64,000 bases of DNA, from positions 1,116,001 to 1,180,000 of the forward strand of contig NZ_CP025795.1 of NCBI RefSeq assembly GCF_002906655.1, written 5' to 3'. The notes below the pieces were generated by a model. That model worked only from the letters and a program-made list of their open reading frames with translations. It did no database searches and was not told where the DNA came from. This document shows positions 17,352-25,923 of this stretch, piece by piece. A program made the translations under genes and the position numbers. Positions within the stretch are counted from its first letter, which is position 1, and each line of letters opens with the position of its first letter. This stretch comes from Vibrio hyugaensis (GTDB lineage Bacteria; Pseudomonadota; Gammaproteobacteria; Enterobacterales; Vibrionaceae).

Positions 17352-18749
17352 TTAAGCTTGGTTTTCTGCGAGTTCAAGCTTCTTCTTGTTTTGACGAATC
17401 TTTTTCTCTTCTGCGATAGCAACGAAAGCAAGCAAAACAATACAAATCATTGCTGAGGTATCTAGGGCAGCGAACGTGCCTTTCCAACCCGTTAGACCAA
17501 AGATTGGCGTACCGTCTGCAATCATACCTAGACCCAACTTCGCGAAGCTGTCACCAATTAGGTAAGCGAATGTGCCTTTTACGCCGTCTGCCACACTGAT
17601 TGCTTTTTTAGGAACAAAGCCAACCGCAGCAACACCGATAAGCAGTTGAGGACCAAACACTAGGAAGCCAATAACAAATAGCGACGCTAGGTACATGAAC
17701 TCACTGGTTGCGTGTTGGTAGAACTCAAGTGATACGATGATCAAACCTAAAGAAACACAAGCCACTAGCGCACGGCGACCATTTGCAAGGTCAGATAGGT
17801 AACCCCACATCAACGTACCCACAAGCGCACCCACTTCGAATAGGGTAAAGCCAGAGATTGCTGCTTCTTTTGATAGACCAAGTTCTTGGTATGCGTAAAC
17901 CGTTGACCATTGGTCGATACCGATACGCACGATGTAAAGGAAGATGTTTGCAAAGCAAAGTAGCCAGATCACTTTGTTTTTCAGAACGTACTCAACAAAG
18001 ATCTCTTTCTTAGTCATTTGATTGCCTTCAGCCGCTTCGTCTTCTTCGCTGACTGCTTCATCAAATAGCTCTTCTACTTTACCTAGACCGTAGGCTTCCG
18101 GAGAGTCGTTACCATAGCGCATACCGATGAAACCAACGATGATCGCAATGATAGAAGGGAACACGAACATGCCGATTACGTGACCGTCGAACAAGTAGTT
18201 AGCACCAAACAGAGCCACACCTGCAGCACCTGCGCCACCTACGTTGTGAGACATGTTCCAAAGACCTAGGTAAGAACCACGCTTGTTACGCGGTGTCCAT
18301 TTAGTAATGGTCGAGTAACTAGAAGGACCACCAGTACTTTGGAAGAAACCACTCAGTGCATAGAATGCGACCATCATGAACAAGCTCGCGCTACCGCCAC
18401 CCATGCTGAAGCTGAACCCAAGCATCGCCAGACCAGAAAGGATAAGCATAAAAGGGAGGAACTGCTTGGTATTTTTGCCATCGGCGTAGTAGGAAACTAC
18501 GGTCTTACCGATGCCGTAAGTAATCGAGAAACCCAGACCAATCAAACCTAGATCGGTCATCGACAAACCGTAAGTTGAAATCATGTCGTTTTGCGCGACG
18601 TTGAAGTTTTTACGGATCAGGTACATGGTCAAATAGCCAATAAATACCACTAGGTAGGATTGGATAAATGGTTTGAACCACATTTTTCTACGTACTTCGA
18701 CAGGAAGATCGAGGGTAGGCTTCCGGACTTGTTCAAGGAATTTTAACAT
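17352..18749 (-). CDS. uhpT: Hexose-6-phosphate:phosphate antiporter UhpT
   Basis: ATG 18749 with AGAGAG upstream is preferred to a GTG ten codons earlier. The 465-residue MFS protein has 12 membrane helices and the organophosphate antiporter marks [34 protein letters not shown] and [19 protein letters not shown]. It exchanges external hexose-6-P (glucose-, mannose-, fructose-6-P) for internal phosphate in the inner membrane. It lies first in the minus-strand series uhpT, uhpA, uhpB, uhpC, manA. A glutamate-rich insertion ([10 protein letters not shown]) is in the central loop. Confidence 0.95.
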   Translation of the reverse strand: MLKFLEQVRKPTLDLPVEVRRKMWFKPFIQSYLVVFIGYLTMYLIRKNFNVAQNDMISTYGLSMTDLGLIGLGFSITYGIGKTVVSYYADGKNTKQFLPFMLILSGLAMLGFSFSMGGGSASLFMMVAFYALSGFFQSTGGPSSYSTITKWTPRNKRGSYLGLWNMSHNVGGAGAAGVALFGANYLFDGHVIGMFVFPSIIAIIVGFIGMRYGNDSPEAYGLGKVEELFDEAVSEEDEAAEGNQMTKKEIFVEYVLKNKVIWLLCFANIFLYIVRIGIDQWSTVYAYQELGLSKEAAISGFTLFEVGALVGTLMWGYLSDLANGRRALVACVSLGLIIVSLEFYQHATSEFMYLASLFVIGFLVFGPQLLIGVAAVGFVPKKAISVADGVKGTFAYLIGDSFAKLGLGMIADGTPIFGLTGWKGTFAALDTSAMICIVLLAFVAIAEEKKIRQNKKKLELAENQA

Positions 18750-18810
18750 CGTGAACTCTCTTGTATTAGTGTGATGCACTTGCGTGCTCGCTTTCTTTTA
18801 GCTGTCGGCG

Positions 18811-18915
18811 ATTGTAGAGAGTCCTCTTTTGAACCACATGAGAGGAGGGCTTAGATCGACTAGGAAAAATTCCTAGAAAACGATTGCTGATTAAGAAAGC
18901 GTGAAAATCATCACA
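18811..18915 (-). promoter_or_regulatory. uhpT promoter region: -10, UhpA-like dyad and CRP site
   Basis: On the minus strand: TACAAT at 18811-18816 is a good -10, with a poor -35 (ATGTGG, 18834-18839). CTAGGAA-AAA-TTCCTAG at 18860-18876 is a perfect dyad centred at 18868. CGTGAAAATCATCACA at 18900-18915 matches the CRP consensus TGTGA-N6-TCACA at 9 of 10 positions, centred at 18907.5. If transcription starts near 18804, the dyad centre is at about -64 and the CRP centre at about -103.5, the positions I know for UhpA and CRP at E. coli uhpT. A weaker TCCTCT...AGAGGA pair (18822-18846) is centred near -30. The whole arrangement is read from the sequence; binding is inference. Confidence 0.7.
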
Positions 18916-19051
18916 TTCTGTGCGGGATAGCCTTAATTCGAGCAATAAGCATCCAGTTACCTAGTTAGTTTCTTCCTTGGCGTAAAATGGTAAGGATTAA
19001 AAACTGCACAAAATAAAATCACTGTCTGATTTCTTCTCAAGGTAATAAGCC

Positions 19052-19393
19052 ATGATACGAAAGGTGATTATATTAACGATGCTAATCTCTGGCAGTGCAT
19101 CGGCAAATTTACATATTTGGAAAGAGAGAGAGTTCACCGCATATACCGATATGACGGAAGTTCAATTTCTTTTAAAGAATAAGTACAACAAAAAAGCGGA
19201 TTATTATCTCAGAATCGATGATAAGACGTTCAACAGTAAAATAACACTCGATCCTCAACAAGAAGTGTCATTAAACGTTCGAGTCAAAACACCTGCGGGC
19301 CAAATAAGCAAAAAGAAAATTTGTACTCGAATGGTGAATAACACACCAAATAGCTACGAAGTGTGTTCTAACATCCGGTTAAAAAGGTATTAA
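19052..19393 (+). CDS. Small exported protein of unknown function (cluster gene 1)
   Basis: A 113-residue protein with signal peptide MIRKVIILTMLISGSASA. The mature part, about 95 residues, alternates hydrophobic and charged residues like a beta sandwich (VQFLLKNKYNKKADYYLRID, ITLDPQQEVSLNVRVKTPAG) and has two Cys near the end (ICTRM, EVCSN) that could form a disulfide. The pattern is reminiscent of an Ig-like or pilus-chaperone-like domain, but I do not recognise a family. AAGG precedes the ATG. It leads a four-gene set with gaps of 2-41 bp. Confidence 0.75.
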   Translation: MIRKVIILTMLISGSASANLHIWKEREFTAYTDMTEVQFLLKNKYNKKADYYLRIDDKTFNSKITLDPQQEVSLNVRVKTPAGQISKKKICTRMVNNTPNSYEVCSNIRLKRY

Positions 19394-19396
19394 AGC

Positions 19397-19855
19397 ATGA
19401 TCACGATTGCTAGCAAGCGTGTTCTGTATTGTGGCTTGCCTTTGTTACTGCTGAGTTTTGGTGTTATCGCAAATCCTATTCCCAGTGTTTCAAACCCATC
19501 GGGTACAGACAGAATCAGAACGTCTGAAGGCGCAACCTGTGAGCAAGCCGTGTCAACTGGTAAAACCTTTCAGGTCGGTACGTATGGCGCAACGGGTCAA
19601 GAAGACAGTGATAACTACTACAACAACTATTACCAGCAAAACCAAGATGAGGCGGGCGTATACGCGTCACTGACTTTTCAATTCGGTGGTGAGGAACGAG
19701 TCGATTGTACTCGTCTTTATGAATTCGAATTGCGAGAGAGAAAACGGCAGGAAGAACTCGCTCAGGCAGAGCACGAGCTGAAGCTTTTGCAAATTCAAGT
19801 AGAAACACAAAGGCTCAAGAGAATGAAGCAAACTCAAACCACTTTTTCGGAGTGA
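19397..19855 (+). CDS. Exported protein with C-terminal coiled coil (cluster gene 2)
   Basis: A 152-residue protein with an N-terminal hydrophobic signal (LYCGLPLLLLSFGVIA) ending before NPIPSV. The middle is polar with a Tyr/Asn/Gln stretch (DNYYNNYYQQNQDE), then a beta-like GVYASLTFQFGG. Two Cys (TCEQ and DCTR) probably pair. The last 45 residues form a charged helix likely to be a coiled coil. No family recognised. It begins 3 bp after gene 1 and ends just before gene 3, whose ribosome site overlaps its stop. Together these features suggest a periplasmic or outer-membrane assembly component; this is inference. Confidence 0.75.
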   Translation: MITIASKRVLYCGLPLLLLSFGVIANPIPSVSNPSGTDRIRTSEGATCEQAVSTGKTFQVGTYGATGQEDSDNYYNNYYQQNQDEAGVYASLTFQFGGEERVDCTRLYEFELRERKRQEELAQAEHELKLLQIQVETQRLKRMKQTQTTFSE

Positions 19856-19857
19856 AC

Positions 19858-20361
19858 ATGAAACTCAAGAAACGACCGGTCCGCATTGCGTTGTTAGCAA
19901 CCCTTATTGCTGCGACTGGTGTACAGGCTCAAGCGCTTAAAGATAAGGACGAAGCTACGAGTGACGACGTCACGTTTAGTGCAACTATTCAAGAACAATG
20001 CGGCATTGATGTCACCATCGCGAACGCTGATCTTGCTTTTGGTGAGCAATACAACGATTCCAAAGCTCAAGTTAAGTTGATTAATAACGAAGACGACGGA
20101 AAAATTGAGCTGAGCCTTGAACCATTAAAAGAGCATGAACTCGGTAACCATATTGATAAAGAAGATGTGTGGTTTAAATCCGGCGGTGTCCATGAAGAAA
20201 ATATGAATGCTAAAGATTGGGAGTCAGGCATAGAATATTCCCGTGATGACATTCGAAATAATAACCTAGTTGACTTGTCTGCTCGAATTAATGTGGATGA
20301 AAGCAATTTAGATGCGGACCAATATACATTAGTCACTAATTGGGTTATCGAGTGTGATTAA
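19858..20361 (+). CDS. Exported SCPU/pilin-like protein (cluster gene 3)
   Basis: ATG 19858 follows CGGAG at proper distance, better than the GTG two codons upstream. The 167-residue product has a signal peptide ending GVQAQA. The mature part begins with DVTFSATIQEQCGIDV then NADLAFGEQYND; the pattern Cys...Leu-x-Phe-Gly near the first strand recalls the spore-coat-U (SCPU) and fimbrial subunit families. A second Cys is near the C-terminus (VIECD), positioned for a disulfide between terminal strands. It is a paralogue of the next gene (shared C-G-I-[DE]-V, W-x-x-G-I-E, [LR]-S-A-R-[IV]-[ND]-[VM]). The structural resemblance is weak evidence. Confidence 0.75.
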   Translation: MKLKKRPVRIALLATLIAATGVQAQALKDKDEATSDDVTFSATIQEQCGIDVTIANADLAFGEQYNDSKAQVKLINNEDDGKIELSLEPLKEHELGNHIDKEDVWFKSGGVHEENMNAKDWESGIEYSRDDIRNNNLVDLSARINVDESNLDADQYTLVTNWVIECD

Positions 20362-20375
20362 TAATAAATTAATGA

Positions 20376-20402
20376 AAGCCCTTTAATAGGGCTTGTTTTC
20401 TT
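20376..20402 (+). terminator. Terminator-like hairpin overlapping the ribosome site of the next gene
   Basis: Arms AAGCCCT (20376-20382) and AGGGCTT (20388-20394) with a 5-nt loop are followed by GTTTTCTT and then directly ATG 20403. The AGGG of the 3' arm is the only Shine-Dalgarno candidate for that gene. The hairpin may therefore act both as attenuator and as a translational gate. Confidence 0.6.
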
Positions 20403-20867
20403 ATGAAGCAATTTCTAATTTCATTATTAGCAGTCGCGCTGTTAAGCGTGAGCTCGCTTTCTCGTGCGGCGCAAGTTCATTTTCATAAACATATCGATGA
20501 GTCTTGTGGCATTGAAGTGATTAAAGAGCGTGGCGAAATTCATTTCGGTCGAAGATTTGGTAGTGATTCACTAACGCTCAAACTACTTGCGAATAACCGA
20601 GATAAGCGTCTCTATTTTCGTTTGTCCTATTTCAATATCGATATGGGTGCAGAGACCATCAGTCCGGAGCGTATTCACTTTAAAGTGGATACGCCGGAAC
20701 GTTTTGTCGGTAATCTTGACTACTGGCGGCAAGGCATTGAGCTAAACCTTGAGCAATTAGATTCGAGTAAAGAAGTTCGAATCAGCGCCAGAGTTGATAT
20801 GAACGAGTATCAGATGCCTGCAGGTGAGTTCTCTCTCAATATGGAATGGCACTTAGATTGCTATTAA
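20403..20867 (+). CDS. Exported SCPU/pilin-like protein (cluster gene 4)
   Basis: A 154-residue protein with signal peptide ending SLSRAA. The mature chain starts QVHFHKHIDESCGIEV and continues GEIHFGRRFG, paralleling cluster gene 3; YWRQGIELNLEQLD, VRISARVDMNEYQMPAGEFS and the terminal WHLDCY also align with it. One Cys near each end suggests a terminal disulfide. It differs in having a more basic, aromatic-rich body. The start codon abuts a terminator-like hairpin, so it may be made at a lower or conditional level than gene 3. Function unknown. Confidence 0.75.
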   Translation: MKQFLISLLAVALLSVSSLSRAAQVHFHKHIDESCGIEVIKERGEIHFGRRFGSDSLTLKLLANNRDKRLYFRLSYFNIDMGAETISPERIHFKVDTPERFVGNLDYWRQGIELNLEQLDSSKEVRISARVDMNEYQMPAGEFSLNMEWHLDCY

Positions 20868-20918
20868 TGACAGCTCGGAAGTTTGTGCATAAACTAGAGT
20901 AATCCTCGGTATTTTAAG

Positions 20919-21929
20919 ATGATAGCTTGCATGCCCAATACAGATATTCCTTTGGTTCACTCGGAAGAAGTAAAGCTTTTTGCCACTATGCTCAATGAGC
21001 TTGATGGAGATATTCACTCATTACTTGAATCCGCCCGAATGCCACAGGATATCTTGTCTAACCAATCCCTTGACGCGTTTGTTCCCGAGAGCGCGCTAAA
21101 AGCAGTCTTCCAAACGTTAGGTGAACGCGCATCACCAGAGAAGTTTGCTTTGCTCACTTGGACGCTTTGTCACGACATCTATGTGCCTAGATTTGCGAAT
21201 CAAATTACCCTGACGCATTCGCTTAAAGCAGCATTAGAAGAGGTATCGCAGCTGCTCAAACAGATCTCCGATAACGTCAGTATTTCGGTCCAATCTCGCG
21301 GCGGAAAATGGTGGTTAGTAAGAGAAAAGCAAAACGCTGAGAAAGAGTGGTTTCGTTATGCAGAAATGTTCTCTGCAATGTTCATGAATGAACTGCTCAA
21401 GAGGCTAGTTGGTTCGAAATGGAAACTGGCAGAAGTCGGGATTCAAGACGTAGAAGCAGAGCCATTCAATCAATTACCGGGTATGAAGAGCGCGCAGTTC
21501 TTTACTGGTAGACCGGTTACTGCAATCTCAATCCCTAATGAATGGATTAACAAGCCGATAGCTTATATTCCATCTCAGACGGTTCTGGATAAAGGCTCGC
21601 GAGGTGATGATGATAAGTTCAGTAACGCCTTGGCTAGGGCGCTAACACCTTATCTATCCATGGGTAAAATTTCTATTCAGTTTGCTGGGGAGCTTATTGA
21701 TATGAACGCTCGCACGATCCAAAGACGACTAGCAAGCGAGAGCACGTCTTACCGCGAAGTGATTGAAAGCTTAGTGCTTAAACAAACGCTTGAACTCTTG
21801 GCTGACCGAGACCTCAGCATCACGCATATTGCGCTCAAAACAGGCTATTCAGACTCTGCCCACTTCACTCGTGCGTTTAAGCGGATGATGAAAATGACGC
21901 CTAAAGCGTATCGCCAGTCTTTATCTTAA
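20919..21929 (+). CDS. AraC family transcriptional regulator
   Basis: A 336-residue protein; ATG 20919 is used, with ATG 20931 (MPNTDIP) possible since neither has a strong ribosome site. The N-terminal domain (LLESARMPQDILSNQSLDAFV) is the Arabinose_bd type, distantly like the regulator at 6987-8000. The C-terminal HTH pair is ISIQFAGELIDMNARTIQRR and the segment ending SDSAHFTRAFKRMMKMTPKA. It lies 51 bp after the four-gene exported cluster in the same direction and may control it. The effector is unknown. Confidence 0.88.
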   Translation: MIACMPNTDIPLVHSEEVKLFATMLNELDGDIHSLLESARMPQDILSNQSLDAFVPESALKAVFQTLGERASPEKFALLTWTLCHDIYVPRFANQITLTHSLKAALEEVSQLLKQISDNVSISVQSRGGKWWLVREKQNAEKEWFRYAEMFSAMFMNELLKRLVGSKWKLAEVGIQDVEAEPFNQLPGMKSAQFFTGRPVTAISIPNEWINKPIAYIPSQTVLDKGSRGDDDKFSNALARALTPYLSMGKISIQFAGELIDMNARTIQRRLASESTSYREVIESLVLKQTLELLADRDLSITHIALKTGYSDSAHFTRAFKRMMKMTPKAYRQSLS

Positions 21930-22179
21930 TTCGTAACACATAGAGCCTCTGAATTATCGGAGGTTTCCGTAGCAACTCACATTTCCACACAATCTGCGAA
22001 TGTTGTCGTGTAAAGGCAATTAACCGACCTTGAAGTCCGGCATTATAACTTCTATGTTTTGAGTGTAAGTGCTCTGTTTCATATGTAGTTTTTATGGAAT
22101 CGGCTTTCTCATAACACCGTTGTTCTCGTAAGGGAAGTTATGGGAAATGGACCCAAATATCCAAAACATAGGTGTAATA

Positions 22180-23511
22180 ATGACAATTTCTAAGAAGAAC
22201 CTTTCCTTAGTTGCGCTATCTTGTGCGTTTGCGCTCAACGCGAATGCAACATCAACGCTGTTTACCGATGTTGATGTCTTCAACGGTAAGGATGAAAAGC
22301 TACTGCAAAATCAGAACGTACTGGTTGTCGATAACTTGATTAAAGAGATTTCCCCAAAGCCAATTAAAACGGATAAGCAAACCACGACGATTAACGGCGA
22401 AGGCTTAACCATGATTCCTGGCTTGATCGACATGCACTCACACATGTGTATTCAGGAAGGCATGTTGGTAGGGCGCGATGGTTATGACCAAATGGCGATG
22501 GGCGCTCGTGCTCACGTTTCGATGATGCAGTACCTCGACCAAGGCTTTACTACGGCTCGTGACGCTGGCTGTAATATTCTTGGTATGGCGAAAGCCATCA
22601 ACAATGGTTTGCTAGAAGGCCCTCGATTATTCCCAGCGGGCGGTTTCTTGAGTCAAACCGGTGGTCACGCGGATACTGGCAGCTTCAATGATGTACCAGG
22701 ACGTGTTGACGATCTTGAACGCCATGGCTTTGGTTATATCGTTGATGGTGAAACAGAGGCTCGTCGTGCTGCGCGTCAGAATCTACGTTCGGGGGCTACT
22801 CAAATCAAGATCATGGCTGGCGGCGGTGTTGCGAGTGAGTTTGACCCAATCCATATGACGCAATTCTCCAAAGAAGAAATGGAAGCGATTGTGGGTGTAG
22901 CGGAAGATTATGGCACTTATGTCATGGCGCACGCTTATCATGACCGTTCGGTTAACCGTGCCATTGATGCTGGCATTAAAGTGATTGAGCATAACTTCTT
23001 GATTTCCGAAGAGACCATTAAGCGAATGAAAGAGAAGGGCGTGGCGCTCTCTGCTCAAGCGGTGATGTCTCTCGAAGCCTTTGCAGAGCCAGAAAAGATC
23101 ACCTTCTTCAGTCCCGATCAAAAAGCCAAAGCGACCAAGGTAAACGAAGGCGCGAAACAGATGTTTGAGTGGGCGCGTAAGTACGACTTGTTGATTGTAA
23201 CGGGCGGCGATATGTTTGGCCCGTCTTACAATACGCGCCAAGCAGACAACATGGTTTGGATGGAAAAAGTCGGCTTCACTCCATACCAGATCATGAAAAT
23301 GGGGACATCGAACGCAGCAGAAGTACTGAGTTGGTCAGGCGGAATGAACCCATATAAATACGGAAAACTCGGCGTTGTAGAGTCGGGGGCTTATGCCGAT
23401 GTGGTGCTGGTGGATGGAAATCCTTTGCAAGACATCACAGTTCTTAACGATTACCAAGATAAATTCAAAGTAATTATGAAAGACGGCAAGATCCACAAGA
23501 ACACCTTGTAG
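22180..23511 (+). CDS. Exported amidohydrolase (imidazolonepropionase/prolidase-like)
   Basis: ATG 22180 gives a signal peptide (MTISKKNLSLVALSCAFALN ending NANA); the upstream in-frame ATG would bury it. The 443-residue mature enzyme has the amidohydrolase metal set: IDMHSHMC (HxH), the Lys in TQIKIMAGGG, His in VMAHAYHD and VIEHNFLI, and Asp in VTGGDMFG. It resembles the Xaa-Pro dipeptidase-like amidohydrolases that cleave dipeptides or organophosphate-type compounds. Location should be periplasmic. A strong terminator follows. Substrate is not predictable from the sequence. Confidence 0.88.
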   Translation: MTISKKNLSLVALSCAFALNANATSTLFTDVDVFNGKDEKLLQNQNVLVVDNLIKEISPKPIKTDKQTTTINGEGLTMIPGLIDMHSHMCIQEGMLVGRDGYDQMAMGARAHVSMMQYLDQGFTTARDAGCNILGMAKAINNGLLEGPRLFPAGGFLSQTGGHADTGSFNDVPGRVDDLERHGFGYIVDGETEARRAARQNLRSGATQIKIMAGGGVASEFDPIHMTQFSKEEMEAIVGVAEDYGTYVMAHAYHDRSVNRAIDAGIKVIEHNFLISEETIKRMKEKGVALSAQAVMSLEAFAEPEKITFFSPDQKAKATKVNEGAKQMFEWARKYDLLIVTGGDMFGPSYNTRQADNMVWMEKVGFTPYQIMKMGTSNAAEVLSWSGGMNPYKYGKLGVVESGAYADVVLVDGNPLQDITVLNDYQDKFKVIMKDGKIHKNTL

Positions 23512-23527
23512 TAAACTCTTTCGACTA

Positions 23528-23557
23528 TTTGGGGACGGAGGTTGTCCCCAAATTTTT
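23528..23557 (+). terminator. Intrinsic terminator after amidohydrolase
   Basis: Perfect 9-bp arms TTTGGGGAC and GTCCCCAAA, 7-nt loop, then TTTTT. Confidence 0.85.
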
Positions 23558-23590
23558 CTCTAAAAGACAAAGAACGATTCAAGGGAACGT

Positions 23591-24223
23591 ATGAAGAAGT
23601 ACCTATTAGCTGGCTTAGTTTTGCTGGCTTCATCAAATGTATCCGCCGACCAACTTAGTTGGCAGCAATTATTGCCAGTCAATGTTCCTCAAATTGAAGA
23701 CCCATTTGTAAAACTTACCGATCAACAGCTTTTTGAACTTGGTTCTCTTGCAAGATACCGCGATTCTCAAAATCTTAATGAGCAACAGAAGCAAACCATG
23801 AAAGAGTTAGAAGACAGTTTAAAAGCTGACGACTTAGACATTGAATGGTTGTTCAAAAAGCGCAACGAAATTACTGAACATCGTCGTATGTTGGCATCAA
23901 TGCCAAACGCAACACTTACCGAAGATACTTATGAAATTCCTGGCTTTGTAACGCCAGTAGAATTTAACAATGACGTTGTCACAAAATTCTTCCTTGTTCC
24001 CACCATGGGCGCATGTATCCATACACCACCACCTCCAGCAAACCAGATTGTGTTGGTTGATTACCCGAAAGGTTTGAAACTGACTTCTCTTTACGAGCCA
24101 ATTTGGGTGAAAGGGGATCTGCACGTGAAAAAGACCAAAGCAGACGTTTCATACTCTGATGGTGCTGCGAACGTAGAAACAATCTACCAAATGGACGAGG
24201 TTTCTATCCGACCTTACCAATAA
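23591..24223 (+). CDS. DUF3299 domain-containing exported protein
   Basis: A 210-residue protein with signal peptide MKKYLLAGLVLLASSNVSA and AAGGGA before the ATG. The second half has the DUF3299 hallmark FFLVPTMGACIHTPPPPANQ, preceded by the conserved IPGFVTPVEF. The family is widespread in proteobacteria and often near transport or envelope genes; the conserved Cys-x-His suggests metal binding but no activity is known to me. It follows the amidohydrolase and precedes a porin. Confidence 0.85.
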   Translation: MKKYLLAGLVLLASSNVSADQLSWQQLLPVNVPQIEDPFVKLTDQQLFELGSLARYRDSQNLNEQQKQTMKELEDSLKADDLDIEWLFKKRNEITEHRRMLASMPNATLTEDTYEIPGFVTPVEFNNDVVTKFFLVPTMGACIHTPPPPANQIVLVDYPKGLKLTSLYEPIWVKGDLHVKKTKADVSYSDGAANVETIYQMDEVSIRPYQ

Positions 24224-24334
24224 GAGTCTATTATCGAAATGACATAAAGCAGTGAGCTGTCGCTTAATGGCAATTTTCAAAACTCTGAATCATTAAAATC
24301 TCTTTCTAGAAATCAATTTAATGAGAACCCAGAC

Positions 24335-25561
24335 ATGAAAGTAACTGTTCCCAAGCTTAGTTTTATCGCTCTTTCACTTGTAATGGCATCATCGGTTAAC
24401 GCGGCGAACTTTGGTAGCCCTGATACGGTAGACAATACTATTGCAGAAAATGCTCGAGAAAAACGCTCATGGCGTGAGTCATTAGCAGAGGAACACAATG
24501 TTACTTTCGGTCTGGACTATCAATTCCTTGGTCTAACTGCCTCAGACCCTCAAAGTGGTGGTGAAGATACAGCAAGCGCTGGAGTTGCTCGCTTCTACGG
24601 TAGTTGGAATCTGATCGGCCTTGAATCTGGCAATACGGGCGGATTGGTTTGGAAAGTCGAACACCGCCATGCTTATAGCGATTTGTCACCGAAAGAATTT
24701 AGCTTTATTGGTAACGGGTTAGGTTACGCAGGCATGATTGGCCCAGCGTACAGCGATCAAGGAGCTCGTCTAACCAACCTATATTGGAAGCAAAAACTGA
24801 ATGATGGCAAGACCTCGTTCATGGTTGGTTTCCTAGATACGACTGACTATGTTGATGCCTATGCATTAGCAAGCCCTTGGACCGGATTTACCAACCTTGC
24901 ATTCAGTACTGGTGGTGGCTCTATTGGTCTGCCGGATGATGGGATTCTTGGGTTAGCAGTCGGTCACATGTTGTCAGACAATTTCTATATAATTGCAGGT
25001 GTGGCTGATGGTAAAGGGCGTTCAGATGAGCCATTTGATGGCTTCGATACCTTATTCAACGATCATAAATTGTTTACGACGTTCGAACTGGGTTGGACGG
25101 CGTCACAAGATCAAATCTATACCGATAATGTTCACCTAACGGCTTGGCATTTGGATGGCGACACGCAACACAACCTAACGAATAAAGATAGCGGACAGGG
25201 TATCAACTTTTCAGCAAGCTACTTTGCAACAGAACAATTAATGCCATTTGTTCGTGGTGGTTTCTCTGAAGGTGATGTGGCGCTTTATGATCGCTCTCTA
25301 ACGGTGGGGATTGGTTACTTTGGTTTAGGTAAGCCAACAAACAACCTAGGCTTCGCGGTCAACTGGAGCCATGTTAACGATAACTTAGAGCACGCTTATG
25401 GTCTGGATGACTCTGAACAGTTCACTGCCGAGCTTTACTACAACATGCAGTTGAACGACTACATTCAAATAACGCCAGATATTCAGTACATCAAAGACCC
25501 TGCATTTTCGAACAAAAGCAGCACTTGGGTGTTAGGTTTGCGTGCGAGAATATTCATCTAG
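24335..25561 (+). CDS. Carbohydrate porin, OprB-like
   Basis: A 408-residue outer-membrane protein with signal peptide ending SSVNAA. The body is made of alternating amphipathic strands. Landmarks of the OprB family are SWRESLAEEHNVTFGLDYQF near the start, LYWKQKLNDGKTSFMVGFLD, and the C-terminal TPDIQYIKDPAF with terminal Phe-Ile. OprB-type porins take up sugars. Its position after an amidohydrolase and DUF3299 gene suggests scavenging of an external compound, but separate terminators argue against a single operon. Confidence 0.85.
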   Translation: MKVTVPKLSFIALSLVMASSVNAANFGSPDTVDNTIAENAREKRSWRESLAEEHNVTFGLDYQFLGLTASDPQSGGEDTASAGVARFYGSWNLIGLESGNTGGLVWKVEHRHAYSDLSPKEFSFIGNGLGYAGMIGPAYSDQGARLTNLYWKQKLNDGKTSFMVGFLDTTDYVDAYALASPWTGFTNLAFSTGGGSIGLPDDGILGLAVGHMLSDNFYIIAGVADGKGRSDEPFDGFDTLFNDHKLFTTFELGWTASQDQIYTDNVHLTAWHLDGDTQHNLTNKDSGQGINFSASYFATEQLMPFVRGGFSEGDVALYDRSLTVGIGYFGLGKPTNNLGFAVNWSHVNDNLEHAYGLDDSEQFTAELYYNMQLNDYIQITPDIQYIKDPAFSNKSSTWVLGLRARIFI

Positions 25562-25585
25562 ATGATTATGTTTATTTGCCTTACC

Positions 25586-25622
25586 AAGAATAACTGTATA
25601 TAAATGCAGTTATTCTTGTTTT
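25586..25622 (+). terminator. Intrinsic terminator after porin gene
   Basis: Perfect 11-bp arms AAGAATAACTG and CAGTTATTCTT with a 10-nt loop, followed by GTTTT. Confidence 0.85.
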
Positions 25623-25660
25623 GGGTTAATTTTGCTATCGCAAAGAGAAAGGGAAAGGCA

Positions 25661-25879
25661 ATGAATATAGCGTTAAGAGACAAAATCATTCAGGTGTGTA
25701 GGAAGAAAATAGAGCAGAAAGGCGACAATGTTGGTGTGTCCTTTTATGCCTTTTTCGCCAATAAGAATGACAATCCTGAGTTATTGATGGAAGCGGCAAC
25801 TTGGTGGATTCAAACTCATCAACTCGACCACTTCGAAAAAGCGACCAAGATTATTCATTTGGTCGAATCCGAAATGTAA
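25661..25879 (+). CDS. DUF6500 family small protein
   Basis: ATG 25661 with AAGG upstream gives 72 residues; the longer frame from 25604 overlaps the previous terminator and is not credible. The sequence SFYAFFANKNDNPELLMEAA and TWWIQTHQLDHFEKA is what I recall for DUF6500, a short cytoplasmic protein. No function is known. Confidence 0.75.
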   Translation: MNIALRDKIIQVCRKKIEQKGDNVGVSFYAFFANKNDNPELLMEAATWWIQTHQLDHFEKATKIIHLVESEM

Positions 25880-25880
25880 G

Positions 25881-25903
25881 AAGGGGCACATTACGTGCCC
25901 CTT
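25881..25903. terminator. Bidirectional terminator-like hairpin
   Basis: Perfect 9-bp arms AAGGGGCAC and GTGCCCCTT with a 5-nt loop, between convergent genes; flanks carry short T runs on both strands. Confidence 0.75.
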
Positions 25904-25923
25904 TGCCTATGCAAAGTCAGAGA

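Noticed and set aside
22783-23241. Minus-strand ORF of 152 codons
   Set aside because: Lies wholly inside the amidohydrolase gene, whose metal-binding motifs fix the true frame.
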